From an uncultured Lachnospiraceae bacterium (GTDB lineage Bacteria; Bacillota; Clostridia; Lachnospirales; Lachnospiraceae), in the NCBI GenBank assembly GCA_910588825.1, contig CAJURF010000063.1, positions 1 through 22,080 of the forward strand: a DNA stretch of 22,080 nucleotides, written 5' to 3'. The position numbers and the translations under genes are program-made. Below are positions 15,373-21,364 of the stretch, piece after piece; the first letter of the stretch is position 1, and each line of letters starts with the position of its first letter. The notes below the pieces were generated by a model, which was not told the DNA's origin, did no database searches, and worked only from the letters and a program-made list of their open reading frames with translations.

Positions 15373-16326
15373 ATGGCTTGGAGAAAATTATGGCTATGCG
15401 CGGGAATCCTGGCAGCAGGCATGTCCACCTGTACCATACGGGCAGAAGTAGTGGATATGGGCGGATTCCAGATACAAATCGGGCAGAAATCAGGTGTGGA
15501 GATGGAACCGGAGAGAAAGGATACGCAACAAAAACAGGGCCAGGCGCAAAATACAAAGAGGGAAAAGGTGACAGAAATCCCCGTGGAGAACTCCGGGGGA
15601 ATCTCTTATGAAGAATGGGACACAGAACCAGTGCAGGAATCCCAGACAGGGGAAGCTTCGTTGGAGATGCAGGGAGCTGCACAGGAGGTAATTCAGGATT
15701 TTGCGAATCTGCCGGGGCAGTCCTTACAGCAGGAGGAGTTGTTTTATACGGGAACAGAGAGCACAGAGCAGGAGTATCTGTTCACGGAGGAGGAATCAGG
15801 AACAGATGGGAATACTTTTTTAGATGAAAACCAAGGTCAGGGACAGGCGGCTGGGATGCAGGAAGAAACCACAGGACAGGCCGGGAAACAAGCAGATCTT
15901 GAAAAGGACGGAGCACAATCCGGGGCTATTCAGGCGGATAACAGTGAAAAGGGGGATGACGAGACGGCTGGAAGAAAGACATCATCTGAAAAACGAAAGA
16001 CATTGGCTGGACAATCGGAAACGGACAGAGGACAAAGAGACAGCCGCCAAAAAGTACAGTTTATCCATGATGAGTCTCCGCGGCTGAAATCCGGGGCAGT
16101 CCCGTCTGTACAGCTGGCAGGTCAGCAGGAGATCTGTGTGATATCTTACGCGGTGAATCACATAGAATGCGCCTGCCGCTGGGAGGGAGACAGGCTCCTG
16201 CCAGTGGAGCCGGTTCTCAAGAAAGGAATAAACTGCCTGGAGATATCGGTTCTCTCAGAAGACGGACAGGTGATTTTTATGGAGCCATGGTACTTTTCTT
16301 GTGGTGTGGGTTCAGCCATGCTATAA
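15373..16326 (+). CDS. Secreted Gln/Glu/Gly-rich protein paired with the kinase
   Basis: A 317-residue protein with an N-terminal signal peptide (hydrophobic core WLCAGILAAGMS, cleavage near IRAEV). Residues about 45-235 are low-complexity, rich in Gln, Glu, Gly and Thr/Ser, and probably disordered. A short folded C-terminal part (about 245-317) contains four cysteines and a pattern resembling a small beta domain, with CVISYAVNHIECACRWEG. The ATG lies one base after the kinase stop with GGGGGATTGAT as ribosome site, so the two are tightly coupled. It may be an extracellular ligand, partner or substrate of the kinase's outer region; this is inference from position only. No family recognised. 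Confidence 0.75.
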   Translation: MAWRKLWLCAGILAAGMSTCTIRAEVVDMGGFQIQIGQKSGVEMEPERKDTQQKQGQAQNTKREKVTEIPVENSGGISYEEWDTEPVQESQTGEASLEMQGAAQEVIQDFANLPGQSLQQEELFYTGTESTEQEYLFTEEESGTDGNTFLDENQGQGQAAGMQEETTGQAGKQADLEKDGAQSGAIQADNSEKGDDETAGRKTSSEKRKTLAGQSETDRGQRDSRQKVQFIHDESPRLKSGAVPSVQLAGQQEICVISYAVNHIECACRWEGDRLLPVEPVLKKGINCLEISVLSEDGQVIFMEPWYFSCGVGSAML

Positions 16327-16327
16327 T
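16299..16327 (+). promoter_or_regulatory. Promoter overlapping the end of the secreted-protein gene
   Basis: TTGTGG (16299-16304), 17-bp spacer and TATAAT (16322-16327) with a TGC extension. The stop codon of the upstream gene lies inside the -10 box. It is nearly identical to the promoter at 16580-16608. Confidence 0.55.
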
Positions 16328-16375
16328 AAGGGAAAATGGTTCATGAAAAGGCGGTGAGAGATGGAGGTGTTGGAA

Positions 16376-16558
16376 ATGACTGAAAAAGAAATGATTAAGA
16401 TATCTATTGAAGAATTTTCCAGGCTGCAGGATTATATGTCGGTCTGTGATAAGGATTCTGAGGCATACAGGAAAATGAAAAGACGTTATACGGAATTAAA
16501 AGTGATACTTACAGCTTCTGGTATCAACCTGACAGAGATCGATTATCTGAAAGAATAA
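16376..16558 (+). CDS. Small conserved-type cytoplasmic protein
   Basis: A 60-residue charged protein starting MTEKEMIKISIEEF and ending LTEIDYLKE, predicted to be mostly two helices. ATG 16376 is preceded by GGAGG at 8-nt distance; an in-frame ATG at 16361 is an alternative giving 65 residues. No motif identifies a function. It lies downstream of the kinase pair and has its own promoter. Confidence 0.65.
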   Translation: MTEKEMIKISIEEFSRLQDYMSVCDKDSEAYRKMKRRYTELKVILTASGINLTEIDYLKE

Positions 16559-16579
16559 ATGGTCATTTTTCTGCTTTTC

Positions 16580-16608
16580 TTGCGGTGCGGGTCCTGCTAT
16601 GCTATAAT
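16580..16608 (+). promoter_or_regulatory. Promoter of the HAD phosphatase gene
   Basis: TTGCGG (16580-16585), 17-bp spacer, TATAAT (16603-16608) with a TGC extension. The decamer GCTATAATCT is identical to 721-730 in front of smsC. Confidence 0.65.
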
Positions 16609-16616
16609 CTCAGCTA

Positions 16617-16643
16617 AGGAGCTGTCAAAGAACTGCAGCTCCT
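16617..16643 (+). ncRNA. Leader hairpin related to the smsC leader
   Basis: AGGAGCTG (16617-16624) pairs with CAGCTCCT (16636-16643) around an 11-nt loop. Flanking blocks match the smsC leader: GGA(R)CTGTCA at the left arm, GCAG(Y)TCCTAA at the right arm, and TGTAAGAGA just after. The A-to-G and T-to-C differences between the two loci are compensatory within the stem. The 12-base motif CTAAGGARCTGT also repeats here at 16614 and 16642. Confidence 0.55.
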
Positions 16644-16731
16644 AAGGAACTGTAAGAGATATGAGTTTAGTACAGTGTTTTGTGATAAAGGATTTACAAA
16701 AACGCCGTACTTGGGAGAGGAGCAGGCGAAC

Positions 16732-17379
16732 ATGTACCGTGCTATTTTATTTGACCTGGATGGCACCCTGACAGCTTCGGCAAAGGGGATTACTAAGAGT
16801 GTTCAATATGCGTTACAGAAACTTGGGATAGAGGAAACGGATTTGGAGAAACTGGAGGCTTTTGTAGGTCCGCCTTTGCTGGATCAGTTTATGGAAGCCT
16901 ACGGGATGGATTTGGAGACTGCCCGGCAGGCGGTGGTGTACTACCGGGAACGGTACTCGGCACAGGGAATGTATGAGAATCAATTGTACGAGGGAATCCG
17001 TGAGCTTCTGGAGGATTTAAGAGGCAGGGGATATATACTGGGCGTGGCTTCATCGAAAGGCCTCATGTATGTGGAACAGATTCTGGATTACTTTCAGATT
17101 TCCTCTTTTTTCACAGTGATTGAGGGAAGCCGGATGGATGGGTCCAGACTCAGCAAAGGGGATGTGATCCAGGAGGCTTTGAAAAAGCTGAATATGGAGA
17201 ATCACCGGGACCAGGCAGTGATGGTGGGTGACAGAAAGTATGATATCCTGGGAGCACGGGAGGCAGGCATTGACTGTATAGCTGTCTCTTATGGATATGG
17301 GAGTGTCCAGGAGCTGGAGCAGGCAGGTCCGGTGATGATTGTGCCTGGGGTAGACGGGCTCCAGCGTTTTTTTCCGTAA
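16732..17379 (+). CDS. HAD-family phosphatase (phosphoglycolate phosphatase-like)
   Basis: A 215-residue HAD hydrolase. Motif I is FDLDGT with nucleophile Asp8 and Asp10. A helical cap follows (about 15-80). Motif II/III are seen in GVASSKG and LSKGDV, and motif IV in MVGDRKYDILGA. This places it in the Gph/PgmB-like subfamily acting on small phosphate esters; substrate is undetermined. ATG 16732 is preceded by GAGAGGAG at good distance. It is transcribed from the promoter at 16580 through a hairpin leader and is probably co-transcribed with the CPBP protease 32 nt downstream. Confidence 0.88.
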   Translation: MYRAILFDLDGTLTASAKGITKSVQYALQKLGIEETDLEKLEAFVGPPLLDQFMEAYGMDLETARQAVVYYRERYSAQGMYENQLYEGIRELLEDLRGRGYILGVASSKGLMYVEQILDYFQISSFFTVIEGSRMDGSRLSKGDVIQEALKKLNMENHRDQAVMVGDRKYDILGAREAGIDCIAVSYGYGSVQELEQAGPVMIVPGVDGLQRFFP

Positions 17380-17411
17380 ACCCTCTGCCTGGCAGAAACT
17401 GGTTTTTCAGA

Positions 17412-18191
17412 GTGTGGAGGGTTCTTTATCCGGCCGGGATTCATCTGGGAATGGGATTTTTGGTGAGTCAGGTATTGGTGGTTTTCCTGCTGCTTTCAGG
17501 GATGGGCATGGCAGGTGTGAACAAATATGGTCTGGCGGCTACAGGTGTGACAGGACTGCTGACTATACCTATTTCCGGATGGCTGCTCTGGCGGGATGAA
17601 GGGAAAAGGAACTTTTCCCAGAAAACAGGATTTGGCAGACGGCTGCGGCTGGGGGAAGTGGTGTGGATGCTGCTTTTGGGAATATCGGCCTGCCAGCTGG
17701 TGAATATGATGCTGGCGGTGCTGCAGTTTACCAGGCTGTTTCCCGGATATGGAGAATTGTCGGAACAGATTTTTACAGATCAGAAACTTTTCTGGATGCT
17801 GCTCTGGGCGGGAATTGTGGCGCCCATGGCAGAAGAATTGATATTCCGGGGGTTGATATTCCGGCGTTTACTGGATTATCTTCCAATTGGATGGGCGATT
17901 GGGATATCTGCATTTCTGTTCGGACTCTATCATGGAAACGTTCTGCAGTTTATCTATGCAGGGCTTTTAGGTGCCTGTTTTGCATATTGTTATTATCGGC
18001 TGGGCAGTCTGTGGGCGCCTGTTCTCCTTCATATGGGGGCGAACTGCTGGTCCGTGATTCTAACCCATCTGGCATCGGCTGCAGGTGCGTCTGTGGGGCT
18101 TGGATATGCCATGCTGGTTGCCATGGGAGTTGAAGTGGTGGTTGTGGTCTTTTCCATTATCAATTTTATCAGGAACCGGGAGGGAATGTGA
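17412..18191 (+). CDS. CPBP-family intramembrane metalloprotease
   Basis: A polytopic membrane protein of about 259 residues with about 7-8 hydrophobic segments. The CPBP (Rce1-like) motifs are present: EELIFRG with Glu141-Glu142 and Arg146, FGLYHGN with His174, and HMGAN with His207 and Asn211. In bacteria such proteins process or protect against small peptides, or have unknown roles. The start is uncertain: GTG 17412 has no clear ribosome site, and the in-frame ATG at 17451 would shorten the first span. A stem AACCCTC (17379-17385) with GAGGGTT (17417-17423) covers the GTG region, hinting at translational coupling to the HAD gene. Confidence 0.85.
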   Translation: MWRVLYPAGIHLGMGFLVSQVLVVFLLLSGMGMAGVNKYGLAATGVTGLLTIPISGWLLWRDEGKRNFSQKTGFGRRLRLGEVVWMLLLGISACQLVNMMLAVLQFTRLFPGYGELSEQIFTDQKLFWMLLWAGIVAPMAEELIFRGLIFRRLLDYLPIGWAIGISAFLFGLYHGNVLQFIYAGLLGACFAYCYYRLGSLWAPVLLHMGANCWSVILTHLASAAGASVGLGYAMLVAMGVEVVVVVFSIINFIRNREGM

Positions 18192-18194
18192 GAA

Positions 18195-18364
18195 ATGGAA
18201 TCAGTCCTTTGTCAAAGGGCAGGGGGCTTTTTCATCGTATAGGAAACTTCGTTCCCTATACGATGAAACCCTCCGGGGGATGCGCACTACGCGCTAAGGA
18301 AGATGGCTGTTGGCGGCAGCCGTGCTCCGGCGCGGAGAATCCGGCAGAGCCGGATTCTTTTTTT
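18195..18364 (+). repeat. Structured, repeat-like element with hairpins
   Basis: This 170-bp stretch behind the CPBP gene has a CCTTTG-type mini hairpin. It also has a 14-bp perfect inverted repeat TTTCATCGTATAGG/CCTATACGATGAAA (18230-18243 and 18255-18268), with further pairing in its loop. A GC-rich block (GGGGGATGCGCACTACGCGC and onward) follows, and it ends in a strong terminator. It resembles interspersed elements I associate with Lachnospiraceae genomes; copy number cannot be seen here. The open frames through it look spurious. Confidence 0.5.
18336..18364 (+). terminator. Strong rho-independent terminator
   Basis: AGAATCCGGC (18336-18345) and GCCGGATTCT (18349-18358) form a 10-bp stem with a 3-nt loop, followed by a run of T to 18364. 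It ends the HAD-CPBP transcript and the repeat-like element. Confidence 0.88.
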
Positions 18365-18408
18365 GTGTCTTCATTCATGATAAATTACAAATATTTAACA
18401 TTTCATAA

Positions 18409-18467
18409 TTGACAAAGCACATGGGAAGTGATATATTTATAACATCGAAAAGTTAAAAATATATCAC
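18409..18467 (+). promoter_or_regulatory. Promoter with 11-bp inverted-repeat operator
   Basis: TTGACA (18409-18414), 17-bp spacer and TATATT (18432-18437). A perfect inverted repeat GTGATATATTT (18428-18438) and AAATATATCAC (18457-18467), 18 nt apart, covers the -10 box and the early leader. This is a probable operator for the XRE-type regulator encoded second in this operon. Confidence 0.7.
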
Positions 18468-18481
18468 ATGGAGGAATGAAC

Positions 18482-18886
18482 ATGAAGGCAAAAGTCAGTT
18501 TAAAGGAAATGGTAGGAACAAAGATTATTTATGCAATTCTCCTTATCTGCTATTACTGGATGTGGGCAAGACGAGATTGGCATAATTATTATACAACGAT
18601 TCAGAATACGGTTATGGTATTTACTTTTGTTTTTTTTATCATGCAGGCAAGCCGTATTCGTAAGTATAGCAAAGAGGAAAAGGACGAGCTGGCAATTCGG
18701 AATTTGTGGAGGGTAGATGCAATCGGATTGAAAATTATGATGGCGGCTGTTATTATCATTGCATTTGCGTGTGCTGTCACATTCTTAGATGGAAGAATGG
18801 CAGGCTATGCGCTTGTTGGAATGGTATTCGTATTAACTGTGATACGATTCATAGTATTTTGCGTGATGGACAGTAAAGGAGTCTGA
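18482..18886 (+). CDS. Small four-helix membrane protein paired with XRE regulator
   Basis: A 134-residue membrane protein with about four hydrophobic segments (IIYAILLICYYWMW, TVMVFTFVFFIM, IMMAAVIIIAFACAV and ALVGMVFVLTVI) and a short basic loop RIRKYSKEEKDE in the middle. ATG 18482 is 7 nt after GGAGG; ATG 18476 is too close. Pairs of a small DUF2178-like membrane protein and a short XRE regulator are common in Firmicutes, but their job is not established. It is 1 nt from the next gene. Confidence 0.8.
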   Translation: MKAKVSLKEMVGTKIIYAILLICYYWMWARRDWHNYYTTIQNTVMVFTFVFFIMQASRIRKYSKEEKDELAIRNLWRVDAIGLKIMMAAVIIIAFACAVTFLDGRMAGYALVGMVFVLTVIRFIVFCVMDSKGV

Positions 18887-18887
18887 T

Positions 18888-19091
18888 ATGGCTCTGAAAA
18901 CGAAGATTAAAGAATATCGGGAAAAAGCAGGATTAAAGCAAAGTGAACTGGCGGAATTGGTGCATGCAAGGCGTGAAACCATTGTACATCTGGAAAACGG
19001 AAGATATAATCCATCTTTGAAGCTGGCAATGGATATTGCAAAGGTTTTTCAGGTGGCGGTGGAGGAATTGTTTGAATTTACAGAAGATTGA
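18888..19091 (+). CDS. Short XRE-family HTH regulator
   Basis: A 67-residue protein consisting of a single HTH_3 domain: LKTKIKEYREKAGLKQSELA, then ARRETIVHLENGRYNPSLKLA and the VAVEELFEFTED ending. It is in an operon with the small membrane protein, 1 nt apart. The 11-bp inverted repeat at the operon promoter is the likely binding site, giving autoregulation. No effector domain. Confidence 0.93.
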   Translation: MALKTKIKEYREKAGLKQSELAELVHARRETIVHLENGRYNPSLKLAMDIAKVFQVAVEELFEFTED

Positions 19092-19105
19092 TTTTGTAAT
19101 TTTAA

Positions 19106-19408
19106 TTAAAAGCTGCTGGGGGAATAACGGACAGTTATGACAATAACCTGCTTGTTTGCCTCATCTATCCGGTAAATAACAGTATAATTTTCAACCAGCA
19201 GCTGTCGGTACCCGCGATTGGCATAGGTTCCCTTTTTTCTCTCAGGACAACGGTATGGCAGATACTCCAGTGAGTAAAGCTGTTCTTCGATCCGTTTTAC
19301 CAGTGAGAGCGCAGTTCCCGGTTCCAACAAGGTTTCGGCGATGTAGGTATAAATGCCGTCCAAGTCCCGTACTGCGCGGCTCATCAGTTTGACGCTATAT
19401 TTAATCAA
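19106..19408 (-). CDS. ParE/RelE-superfamily toxin
   Basis: A 100-residue basic protein with the RelE/ParE fold signature: helices with VRDLDGIYTYIAETL and ALSLVKRIEEQLYSLEYLP, then RGYRQLLVENYTVIYRID and a terminal strand VIVITVRYSPSSF. The opening 'SRAVRDLDGIYTYI' favours the ParE branch, whose members attack gyrase, over the ribosome-dependent RelE branch; this is not certain. It overlaps the antitoxin gene by 8 bases. Confidence 0.88.
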   Translation of the reverse strand: MIKYSVKLMSRAVRDLDGIYTYIAETLLEPGTALSLVKRIEEQLYSLEYLPYRCPERKKGTYANRGYRQLLVENYTVIYRIDEANKQVIVITVRYSPSSF

Positions 19409-19664
19409 AATGTTTCCTCCTTAATGCTGCCAATGTCTCCCGTGCATCAAAGAGCTGGCCATTGTGTTCAAATTCTGCTTCTGCCTCGGTAATTACACTG
19501 TCTGTTTCAGCGGTCTCGATCATCTTTTCGTAGGTTTCGATGCTCATAACAACCAGATCACCATAGCCGTTTTTAGTAATAAATATCGGTTCTTGGCGTG
19601 CGTGGCAGATTTCAGAGATTTCATTGGTATTTCTCAGGTCTGTAATTGGTCTGATCTGTGGCAT
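19401..19664 (-). CDS. Phd/YefM-family antitoxin
   Basis: An 87-residue protein with the Phd/YefM N-terminal DNA-binding fold: IRPITDLRNTNEISEICHARQEPIFIT, then KNGYGDLVVMSIETYEKM, and an acidic tail that would wrap the toxin. It is first in the operon, with GGAGG before ATG 19664, and its frame overlaps that of the toxin. Together they form a type II toxin-antitoxin pair with a Phd-type antitoxin and ParE-type toxin. Confidence 0.9.
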   Translation of the reverse strand: MPQIRPITDLRNTNEISEICHARQEPIFITKNGYGDLVVMSIETYEKMIETAETDSVITEAEAEFEHNGQLFDARETLAALRRKHFD

Positions 19665-19688
19665 TTGGCTGCCTCCTTTCTAAACATT

Positions 19689-19705
19689 ATTATAGCATAA
19701 TTATG
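19689..19705 (-). promoter_or_regulatory. Promoter and operator of the toxin-antitoxin operon
   Basis: Minus strand TGC-TATAAT extended -10 (TATAAT at 19694-19689). The perfect 10-bp palindrome CATAATTATG (19696-19705) adjoins it, a likely site for the Phd/YefM antitoxin. No good -35 is seen. Confidence 0.5.
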
Positions 19706-19739
19706 AGCGATAATGGAAGGTTTTTCGGCAAGATGCCAT

Positions 19740-19793
19740 GCGGGCTGGGGCATCATCTATCCGCCCCGGCCCGCTGCTTCCAGAAATGGAAGC
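19740..19793. other. Two tandem hairpins between the toxin-antitoxin operon and the secreted-protein gene
   Basis: GCGGGCTGGGGC (19740-19751) pairs with GCCCCGGCCCGC (19763-19774), 12 bp with a single wobble. GCTTCC (19776-19781) pairs with GGAAGC (19788-19793). They lie just after the stop of the minus-strand secreted protein. No T-run follows on the minus strand, so it may be a factor-dependent or stabilising 3' structure. Confidence 0.55.
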
Positions 19794-19807
19794 ATATGGA
19801 CAGTCCC

Positions 19808-20947
19808 TTACTTTCTGATGACAACAGACTTTTTGCTGCTCCACTTGCCATATTTTTTCCCGTCATTTACATTTTTATAGGCACGAATTTTCACGTAATA
19901 AGTTTTTTTCTTTTTGAGTCCAGAATAGGTTTTTTTGGTCACGGAAGAACTTAATTTCTTCTTTACGACTCCCTTTTTGAAATTTGAGTTTGTGGAATAC
20001 CAAAGCTCATAACCGCTGACTTTGGACACTTTGTTCCATTTTACGGTCATCTTTTTCCTGGCGGAGTTTTGTACGCTTTTTATCTTCACCTGTTTTACGG
20101 TTACTTTGCCGGTGTTTGAACCAGATGTTCCACCTTGGGGCATATGATCAATGGAAAACGTATAAGAACCAACGCTCCCGTTTACATTTGCTTTTTCGAT
20201 GGCAAGATAATAAATCCCTTTTTTTACTGATACAGACGGGCTTGTTTTGGAGCGGCGGATTACTGTGTCCGTATAAGCCTGATTCAATGACTGATCGTAG
20301 AAAGTATATCTGATACTATCGCCGGCAGCATTTGTCAGGTTAAATCTGATCTGCCCTGCGGCCGGTACCTGGAATCTATAATAATCAATATCGTCATTTA
20401 TTGCCAGCACACCTTTATACGTTTTTTTCAGGCCGATAACAGATGCATTTTCCCGTCGGTCATTGTTTGCATCCTGGGTTTCGACAAAGTTTTCTCCCAG
20501 AGTGTCCACATTTGCTCTAAATGAAAATGTTTCATCATAAGAGGAGTCCAGAGCCAGTGTCATATAATAATCTCCGCCAGTGAAATACAGGGGGCCTAGT
20601 GAAAAGGAGCCATTATAAGTACGTTCGGAATAGATTTCTGTTTGGGAAGCGTCATAAAATTTTATATAAACGGCACCCCAGCCGCCCTGATTGCGCTCAA
20701 CCCCTAACTGCAGTTGATTCGCCTCTTTTAAGGAAAATTTATAATACCGTATATTGTCACTGGTGGATAATGTTCCGGCCATGGATGACCCAAACTCCAA
20801 ATTTCTGGCTGCGGCAAAAGTGGTATTGGTTTCAGCCGTTTCTGCATACACAGGCTGCTGTGTGAGCGGCAGTTCTGCAGATGTTAAGAATACGGCCAGT
20901 GCGGCCAGCCATGCCGCTGTTTTTTTCTTTAGACTGTTTTTCTTCAT
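19808..20947 (-). CDS. Secreted protein with two PPC domains and a fibronectin III domain
   Basis: A 379-residue exported protein. A signal peptide with a KKNSLKKKT n-region and LAALAVFLTS core is cleaved near VYAETAE. Two bacterial pre-peptidase C-terminal (PPC) beta domains follow at about 38-147 and 155-267, each with the repeating pattern 'DxIDYYrF...G...l...' (DNIRYYKFSL, DDIDYYRFQV) and a closing YYMTLAL or YYLAIEK. A glycine-rich linker (PQGGTSGSNTG) leads to a Fn3 domain (about 283-377) with GYELWYSTN and YYVKIRAYK. No catalytic domain, sortase or SLH motif is present, so it is probably an extracellular binding protein. It is strongly Lys/Thr-rich at the C terminus. AAAAAGGAG precedes the ATG. 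Confidence 0.85.
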   Translation of the reverse strand: MKKNSLKKKTAAWLAALAVFLTSAELPLTQQPVYAETAETNTTFAAARNLEFGSSMAGTLSTSDNIRYYKFSLKEANQLQLGVERNQGGWGAVYIKFYDASQTEIYSERTYNGSFSLGPLYFTGGDYYMTLALDSSYDETFSFRANVDTLGENFVETQDANNDRRENASVIGLKKTYKGVLAINDDIDYYRFQVPAAGQIRFNLTNAAGDSIRYTFYDQSLNQAYTDTVIRRSKTSPSVSVKKGIYYLAIEKANVNGSVGSYTFSIDHMPQGGTSGSNTGKVTVKQVKIKSVQNSARKKMTVKWNKVSKVSGYELWYSTNSNFKKGVVKKKLSSSVTKKTYSGLKKKKTYYVKIRAYKNVNDGKKYGKWSSKKSVVIRK

Positions 20948-21289
20948 TATTTTCTCCTTTTTAATAAAATTGTTAGATGATCAGCCCGTCAAAATGTCTC
21001 ATTTCCCTTGCTACATAATTTTCCGAATTTTCGAACCATAAGATATTGCATTGATGCAATATATGGACTGCATATCTTGTTGCACGAATCTTTGAAAAAT
21101 TATCTAACAAATAAAAATAGATTTTTAACGCTTTAATTATAACATAGTTCCATATTTTTCTCATCACTGTAAATGGATAAAGAAAAATAAAAAAGATGGG
21201 AAATACATATAAAATTCATATATTATTAGAAAATAAATAATAAAATCATATATATTCAATTTATCTGACAATTAAAATAAAAAATAAGG
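20948..21289. other. AT-rich intergenic region with a nested palindrome
   Basis: No convincing gene lies here. ATATTGCAT-TG-ATGCAATAT (21043-21062) is a 9-2-9 palindrome, nested in a wider imperfect repeat AAGATAT...ATATCTT (about 21040-21082). The rest (21100-21289) is very A/T-rich with long A/T runs, as upstream of strong promoters. A minus-strand 64-codon frame (20973-21167) has no ribosome site. Confidence 0.5.
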
Positions 21290-21318
21290 TTTACAACTGC
21301 GCCAAAATGAGTTATAGT
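21290..21318 (+). promoter_or_regulatory. Promoter of gltB
   Basis: TTTACA (21290-21295), 17-bp spacer, TATAGT (21313-21318). An A/T-rich UP-like stretch lies upstream and the gltB ATG is about 40 nt after the expected start site. Confidence 0.65.
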
Positions 21319-21364
21319 AAATATGCTTCTGAGAGGAATTCCAGATAGAAAGGATGGTTTATAC

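Noticed and set aside
18188..18412. 74-codon open frame through the structured element
   Set aside because: It has no ribosome site, runs through hairpins and a terminator, and its composition is typical of a chance reading of repeat DNA.
20973..21167. 64-codon minus-strand frame before gltB
   Set aside because: No ribosome site, crosses palindromes, and no protein-like domain pattern.
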